Both the position numbers and the translations under genes were made by a program. A stretch of DNA of 64,000 bases from Heterostelium album PN500 (lineage: Eukaryota; Evosea; Eumycetozoa; Acytosteliales; Acytosteliaceae): positions 124,001 through 188,000 of the forward strand of contig NW_008805086.1 of the NCBI RefSeq assembly GCF_000004825.1, written 5' to 3'. This document shows, one piece after another, positions 57,632 to 64,000 of the stretch; within the stretch, counting starts at the first letter, position 1, and each line of letters opens with the position of its first letter. The notes below the pieces were generated by a model. The model did not search any database and was not told the DNA's origin. It worked only from the letters and a program-made list of their open reading frames with translations.

Positions 57632-58042
57632 TTAAGCTTTGACACACTCATGAGTGTCACAACCATTCTTGTCCTTCTTAACAATTTGTTTTTGTCCGGC
57701 AGCACACTTAAGAGTTGGTGGTGCAGTACAAACTGGCTTCTTGGTTGGTGGTCCCGGTGAACAACGTGGATATTCACATCCATCTGCCTGTTTCTCATAA
57801 ACTAGGACTTGATCCTATTGATATAGCAGTCAATTAATAATTAAATTGTTTTGAAATCTAAATAAATAAGGGTAATCATTTAAACTTACACCCATACACT
57901 TTGGAAGAGAATAGTTCTTTGGACAAACCTTTGGTGGAGTAGTAGTTTTGGCTGGGGTGGTTGCAGTTTCAATGGCTTCTTCATGACTACGAACAACAGC
58001 TACAACAAGTAGTAATACAATTGCAAAGGAAAGGAATTTCAT
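57632..58042 (-). CDS. Small secreted cysteine-rich protein
   Basis: Exon 1 is 57890-58042 and exon 2 is 57632-57814 (donor GTAAGT, acceptor CAATAG, phase 0); 111 residues. The signal peptide is MKFLSFAIVLLLVVAVVRS. A Thr/Pro linker follows (ATTPAKTTTPP). Then come two Cys-rich units of similar plan: CPKNYSLPKC with DGCEYPRC, and CTAPPTLKC with NGCDTHEC. The C-x(n)-C then GC-x3-C arrangement resembles small extracellular disulfide modules (antistasin/TIL-like). It is probably an extracellular-matrix or sheath component; family not certain. It lies next to another secreted-protein gene in the same orientation. Confidence 0.8.
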
Positions 58043-58912
58043 TTTTGATTTTAATTTGTTAGTTTTAGTTAATTGTTTTTTATATATATATTTATTTATT
58101 TGATGATAAGAAATGAATTAAAGTACTTCCTTTTATAGAGAGAGAATTTCAATTTTAATATCTAAATATTAAATAAAATGTGTTTTATCTCTATATTGTC
58201 AATTACATTTTCAGATATCTTTGTTGATCAAATTACAGAATGTAATAGTACTGGGGGTTATCACCAAATCAATGGTAAACTACTTTATATTCGTGATTGT
58301 TTATATGTATATCCTACACGTGTCCCGATGTCAACAACAATATAATAAGTGATAATGTGTGAAAAAAAAAAAAAATAGATTGGAAAACAAGAATTGTTGA
58401 TCTTATAAATTACATATTCACATAATCTTAAATAATAATGTATAAAGATATCTGTTGTTACTACATTATTAGATCAAATGATCATTTGATAGATTCTTTA
58501 CGACAACTCACACTTGTGTGTAAAAAAAAAAAAAAAGTGTGTTTAATTATAATGTTTGTTGTGTTTTTTTAATTTTTAAAAAAAAAACAAATAATGTTTT
58601 ATTTTATTTGTTGAATAAATAATTAGTGATCCTATTACTATTTTTAATGTTATTTTTGTTTGTTTAACATAATAATATAATAATAATAATAAGGTTGATT
58701 TTGATTGGTAAAAGTGTAGGAGATTGTTTTGATGTTTTTTTTTTTGTTTTGAAGGTAGATACATAAACAAAAAAAAAAAAAAAAAAAGTGTCTTATAACT
58801 ATAAATAAATAATAATAAAAATATTATATAGATGTAGTTTGTAAATTATTAATAGTTTGTTGTTGTTATAATTGTTATTGTTATTGTTAATTTGTGGTTG
58901 TTTGATTGATTA
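58043..58912. other. AT-rich intergenic region
   Basis: Contains A-runs (58361-58374, 58522-58535, 58770-58787) and no convincing frame. It holds the promoter of the secreted-protein gene on its left and the 3' end of the kelch gene on its right. Confidence 0.5.
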
Positions 58913-60794
58913 TTATTTTGATACAAAAACTGTTGAACCTTTGTAACGCTGATGTTTGAAATTACCAACTGGATGATCATCCCATTCAAATGTTATTATA
59001 CTAAAACGGTACACCTTTGAAAAACTTTCTTTTGTGTTGGGGTTAGAACCACCTACTAAATATACATAGTGACTGCCGTCAAAGAATGCAGAGTTATTGA
59101 CCATCATGGCGATTGGCATTGACGGCTCGACCACCTCCCACTTGTTGTGCTCGATAGAGTAACGTTCGACACGATTCAAACATTGGTTCGATTGCGATGA
59201 GAATCCTCCGAATGCATAGATGTAGCCGTTCGACGAATCAATGACAGCGGCGCCGCTATACATGCCGTGGTGGAGCGGTGCCATTTCGTACCAACGATCC
59301 TCTTCAATGTCGTAGCGATCGACACAATCCAGTGATTCTCCAGACATGTTGCAACCACCGATCGTGTAGATCGAGTTGGACACTGGATCAAAGACTGCCG
59401 ATTGCTTCCAGATGTTCTTCATCGTCGAGAGCTTGCTGAACTCATGATTCACCAGGTTGAACCGCAGAACAACATTGGCGCGTGGGAATCCACCCAGTAA
59501 ATATACATATTGTTTGTTGTCGTAGACCGATGTGTGCAGGAATCTTCCACCCTCTGGAATGTCCGCCTCCAGCGTCTCCCAACGATCTTCGGCCAGAGAG
59601 TAACGTGTGATTTTCGAAGGTGATAGACTGCCACCAAAGTTGTAGATAGAGTTACGACCATCGAATATCGAAGTGAAATCATTGTCCATCTGGTGTAGCG
59701 GTGCCATCGATCGCCACTGATGCTCCGACATATCGTAACGCTCTGTTGAATATTGATCGAATCCATTGAGATGACCACCAATCGAATAGATCAAACATTG
59801 CTTCGGCAGCAACTGACTCAACTCTTTGTATTCCGGGTGTACACGAGTGTTGAACTCCAAACGACCAAACACATGTACTTGTTTTTCGCGCTTCATATGA
59901 CGACGCGCATACACAGCGTAGACACTACTATCGACATCGCAATCGTCGAGCGACGATGCCGATGTCTCTTTTCTCTTTTGCGTCGCACTGCTACTGCTTC
60001 TGCTTCCAGCGCTAGTGGTGGAATTGGAGCAACAGTTGTCGTCGTCCAAATTGATTTCTACCACATCCTCGTGCTGCTGCTCATCGGCAGCGATCGGATC
60101 CCTCGAACTCTCGACAACAATTGACTTTGTTTTACTTGAGTAAATGTTGGAACTCACCGTCCCAATTCCACTCTATAATATCGATCGATTCCTTCAGTAG
60201 CTGAATCTGTTCATTCTTGAGATAGGTCTCTGAGAGTTCACCGCCGCTGCTATTGCTACTGGTACTAGAAGACAGCAGCGATCCAGTTGACAGCAGCGAT
60301 CCAGTTGACTTTGAAATCAAAGCCGGTACTTTGAGATTAACATTGCTATTACTAATGTTTTGCGAAGCTGACAATTGTGGAGAAGACGAGCCTGCGCCAC
60401 CCATGCCGCTTGTAGTTTGTCTGAGTTTTCTGTCGATCGATTCAATGAGATGTTGTGCTTTGTCTCGATTCTTCTCGAGTTCCTGTTTGTGTGATTCCAG
60501 TTCCACTGCCAACTGTGTCAGCATTTCCACTCTTCGATCGTTGAGATAGTTGATCATTGTATCGAAATCCGACATGATCATTCTCTTTGTATTCATAAAA
60601 GATTGGTCGCACTGCTCCAGTGTCTTTTCACTGAGATCTTTATAAAGCTCGAGGTGTTGTTTCGAACGACCAAGCGGTGATTCCGATCCCACCATCGAAG
60701 ATACACTGCTACCAAGACTACTAAGATTACTAGTTCTCAGTGTCGGTGTTGTAGATGTTGAATGAATCGGTGATAAAGTATCATTACTAATCAT
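58913..60794 (-). CDS. Coiled-coil/kelch-repeat protein, halves in different frames
   Basis: The first frame runs from MISNDTLSP at 60794 to about 60155. It contains a Ser/Thr-rich start, then a long helix (LEQCDQSFMNTKRMIMSDFD, ELESHKQELEKNRDKAQHLI) like the coiled coil that follows B-boxes in TRIM-type proteins. The second frame, from about 60157 to 58913, has an acidic linker, then six kelch-like blades (SIGGHLNGFDQYSTERYD, YNFGGSLSPSKITRYS, YLLGGFPRANVVLRFN, YTIGGCNMSGESLDCVDRYD, YAFGGFSSQSNQCLNRVERY, YLVGGSNPNTKESFSKVYRF). The frames overlap for about 24 bp and differ by one base. A GTGAGT at the junction could be a donor, but the only in-phase acceptor within range would give a GC-rich intron unlike all others here. 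A real frameshift, an assembly indel or an unusual intron are all possible. Probably a cytoplasmic scaffold or ubiquitin-ligase-like adaptor. Confidence 0.75.
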
Positions 60795-62866
60795 TTTTCT
60801 ATCTTTGCTATTTCACACTTATTAAAAGTGTTCTAAATGTTTGTTTTTCTTTCTTTTTCCTCTTCTAACTAATTGTAAAATACTAAACTAGATTTGAAAT
60901 AAATAAATTAATATATATATTTTGATTTTAAAATCAATCAGATTCTTTTTTTTGTTTTTTTGTAAATGTTTACTTTTTTTTGTAATAATTTAAAAATGAT
61001 GCAATTAAAAAACCATTTTAATTAGAGAATAAAATAGTTGAATGTGATGTGATGTGATGTCAATAATATTAAAATATTTGCTTAAACTTGATTAACAAAT
61101 ATAGAAGGTTATATATGTATGTAATAATTATAAAAAAGAAGCTAACAACAATTATTAATATTATTATATGTCTTGAAATAATTTAAATTTGCGTCTACTC
61201 AAAGAATATGTATGTCTGTCAGGTTGGTTGGCTGGAATTATGATGAGTACATGTGATGAATGAATGAATGAAATAACTTTAAAGGAATAAAAGATAGCGA
61301 TTAATAGTTCATAAACAAAATGTATGATGTGTGTTTTGTGTAACTATTTTTTTTATCTACTTGGTGGTGATGATTAGAATTAATGGATGGTTTTGTGGTG
61401 AGTGAATGTTAAGTTATTTTTGTTCTTGTGGTGAATGCTGTTGCTGTCGTTGTTGTATCTAGATCAAAAAACAGATAATCAATCAAATTATGTTATTGAA
61501 ATGGGTTGTGTGTTTGCAAGATTATGACTGTGTGATTTTAAAATAAATAAAAAATTAACAAATCAATTGATTGAATAAGAATGTTTTAAAAATTTATGTT
61601 ATGATATTTATTTATGTATTAAAATGTAAAATTTTGTGACCACTCCTATGAAAAAAACAAAAAAAGATGGTAAAAAATAAATGGTATGCTCTTTGAAAAA
61701 GGGGGTCATGCAAAAAACAAAACAAAAAACGGGTGAATGAGTCTGTGTTTCGCCTTAAGTTTTTCATTGATGTAAGTTTTTTTTTTTATTTTTTTTGGTG
61801 ATATTTTTAATCAGTTAACTGATCCATTGATGGTTTAATAAATTCCACACAACAAAACTTTGATCTACCTTAGATTTCAATACAAGATATCGAAAAAAAA
61901 ATATGAGGATTTAGAATTGTTCCAAGAACCCTTGTTTTGAAGTAGTTGAAGAGTTGGTTTTTTTGTTAATATTTTGGTTTCGAGATGACATCATATTGAT
62001 TTTCATTAACCAATTTAAACAAACTGTTCAGTTAAATATTTTAAACTGAACTTATTATTATTATTATTATTATTATTTTTACTAGTTAACTCTAATTGAA
62101 CACTTACTTTAATAAAAATACATGTGATTTTTCAAGTAGTAAGCAAACTATGTTGATAGTCTAAGTTTACTACTCTTAGATACCAAACTCTATTATTTAT
62201 ATATTTGATTGATTTTTGATTTTTATTTTTGAATTTAGTTATTGGTGAGGTATTAATTAATAAATTCTATTATTGTTATTATTATGAGAATAATTCTTTT
62301 ATTCTCATATTTTTGTCTTTCTTTTTCTCTCTCTCTTTTTTTCTATTTTTCACTCTGTTCTCTTTACCTGGGTGTCCCTTTTTTTTAATTATATTATTGT
62401 GATGATGAATTCAAATTATTGGATTGTATTATTAATTTAATAGTATATTAAAAAATGTGATTGTAATTGTTTTGCTAAAATTTGTTCTTATTGGTTGGTC
62501 AGTATGTCCGTTTAGTAATTTTCAATTCATTCTCTACTCACTAAACAACAGTCGTTTTTTAATGAATTCAATTTACACATGCATTTAAATACAGGTATAC
62601 TACGTTCTTCAAAACACACAAATACTACAAAAAATAAACCCCACAATCTCATTCATAATATTACCAAAAAAGTTGATAAACACATATGTAGTAAAAAAAA
62701 TAAATTAAAAATATTATTAAAAAAAATAATTATAAAACTAATAAAGATTAAATTAAAACACGTTGTTTGGTTGGTGTTTTCATGCAAAGTATTGTTGTTT
62801 GTTGTTTTTTTTAATTTTTATTCAAACATCCTTTAATTATTTACAATTGCGCAACAACAACAAAAC
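60795..62866. promoter_or_regulatory. 2.1-kb divergent intergenic region
   Basis: Promoters of the kelch gene (left) and the BSD gene (right) must lie here. No protein-like frame was found. It contains GTGAT repeats (61041-61059), a TTA repeat (62054-62078) and a 10-bp inverted repeat at 62284-62308. Confidence 0.45.
62284..62308. repeat. 10-bp inverted repeat (AT-rich hairpin)
   Basis: ATGAGAATAA (62284-62293) and TTATTCTCAT (62299-62308) are perfect complements with a 5-nt loop. It lies about 560 bp upstream of the BSD-domain gene. It may be a protein-binding palindrome or chance in AT-rich DNA. Confidence 0.5.
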
Positions 62867-64000
62867 ATGGATTTACACTATGATCCTTTATATCATGTGG
62901 AGCCAGTGGCTGACAGTGATACAGATGATGATGGTGAACAAGATTCACAACACAGTAATAGCAACAACAACAATGAAGAATCGTCATATTTCAAACTACC
63001 TACCATTACGACAAGTAGTTTCTTTAGTTCGTTCTCATCGATTGTCGATTCTGTCAAACAGAAATCAGAGGATATAATAAACATATATAAAGAGGATCTA
63101 CAAGGATTCGGCTCTAGTTTAAATGGTGAAGCAACAGAGGTTTTACATAGAGACAACCAGGAAGCATTAGAATCTAATCAAACTACTACTACTGGTAGCA
63201 GTAATAATTCCGAACAACAACAACAACCATTACAACAATTGAAATTTTTGAAATCAAAGATTTCAAGTAGTATCACTAGTTTCATTGGTGAATATCCTGC
63301 ACCAGAGTCAACAACAACAACACCAGCAACATCTTCAGCATCAACTACTACAACAACAACAACTAGCAACACTTCATTTTCACAACCTACAGTTAATACA
63401 TCGAAAGAAAGTTCAAATTTGACAACACCTTCATCTCCAGTGATTATAAACGAACCGTAAGTGTTTATTTATATTAATAATTATGTTTGTACTAATTTAT
63501 ATATTCTATTATAGACCATCTATTTCAATACAAGAAGAATATAAGCTATATTTAAATGATCCAGACAATCGATTGGAAGAGTTCACCAATTTCAAACAAA
63601 ACTTTAGCTTGCAAGTCTATCGTGAGAGAATAGTAGAGCTGTTGACATCAAATAAAAACAAAATACAGAAACACTACAATCTTTTGGTTCCTCAACATGT
63701 TAATGAACTTAATTTTTGGTCTAGATATTTCTTTAATCTGTATGTATTATTACATTCATTAATTATTATTATTATTATTATTATTTAGTTTAATTATTAA
63801 CTTTTTTTACTTCTAATTAGCCAATTAACTAGAGATGAACCATTAAGAAAGATGAAAGCTCTATCAGAGACTCTTGACAATGAAGAAGAGGTCAATTGGG
63901 ATGATGAATCAACATCGACAACAACAACAACAGCAGCAACAACAAATACAGAGGATTTAATTGAAGTAAACACAAAGCTTGAAGAGTTGACTACAACCGA
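62867..64000 (+). CDS. BSD-domain protein, 5' part
   Basis: Exon 1 is 62867-63456, exon 2 is 63515-63739 and exon 3 starts at 63821 and runs off the right edge; all junctions are GT-AG and in phase. The N-terminus is acidic (DPLYHVEPVADSDTDDDGEQ), followed by a helical stretch (FFSSFSSIVDSVKQKSEDII, NIYKEDLQGFGSSL), then a Thr/Ser/Gln-rich linker. Exon 2 holds the BSD domain: FTNFKQNFSLQVYRERIVEL, LVPQHVNELNFWSRYFFNL, with the invariant FWSRYFF motif. The plan resembles BSDC1-type (synapse-associated-protein-like) proteins rather than TFIIH p62. It continues with an acidic region beyond. Function of this subgroup is poorly known. Confidence 0.88.

Overview
The window is from a dictyostelid social amoeba nuclear genome. 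The signs are very AT-rich DNA with long A/T homopolymers, Asn-, Gln-, Ser- and Thr-rich runs inside proteins, short AT-rich introns (about 55-105 bp) with GTAAGT/GTATGT-type donors, and proteins that resemble Dictyostelium orthologues closely (PTEN, V-ATPase subunit A). Coding GC and codon use look less extreme than in D. discoideum, so another dictyostelid is likely, but I cannot name the species.

Layout. 1-1202: 5' end of an M16 metallopeptidase gene running off the left edge. 1.2-6.5 kb: long gene-free AT-rich stretch, then a small Asn-rich gene. 8.9-10.5 kb: six-exon SID-1/SIDT-family membrane protein. 10.9-13.6 kb: two small unassigned genes. 14.5-16.8 kb: V-ATPase catalytic subunit A. 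17.1-19.8 kb: an orphan gene and two tandem acyl-protein-thioesterase-like genes. 19.8-21.1 kb: scrambled polyketide synthase relics. 21.6-24.1 kb: a DEDDy 3'-5' exonuclease and an alpha/beta hydrolase. 25.4-31.8 kb is a gene graveyard: a secreted-protein gene with a frame break, IPT/TIG-receptor relics, an importin-alpha-like relic, and a 5'-truncated LINE with its target-site duplication still intact. 32.4-33.3 kb: an intronless bacterial-type pyridoxal kinase (PdxY-like), the best lateral-transfer candidate. 33.5-39 kb: a FAM210/DUF1279 protein, a short-chain dehydrogenase, an ankyrin-type protein and a fused ATP sulfurylase/APS kinase. 40.8-41.7 kb: copper chaperone for SOD. 44.4-47.2 kb: PTEN and a second ankyrin-type protein. 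47.7-52.7 kb: Dna2 nuclease-helicase reassembled from three exons. 53.2-55.2 kb: a broken Tudor-like gene. 55.8-56 kb: tRNA-Leu(UAG) preceded by a perfect 56-bp partial duplicate. 56.5-58 kb: two small secreted proteins. 58.9-60.8 kb: a coiled-coil/kelch protein whose two halves lie in different frames. 62.9-64 kb: 5' part of a BSD-domain gene.

The genes are mostly independent housekeeping and signalling functions. No operon-like organisation is expected or seen. Themes are sulfate activation, copper delivery, vacuolar acidification, phosphoinositide signalling, DNA replication/repair and B6 salvage. The dynamic parts are the relic belt (19.8-31.8 kb), the bacterial-like gene beside it, and the tRNA duplication. 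Exon boundaries were worked out by hand from splice signals and frame continuity; protein family calls rest on remembered motifs, not searches.
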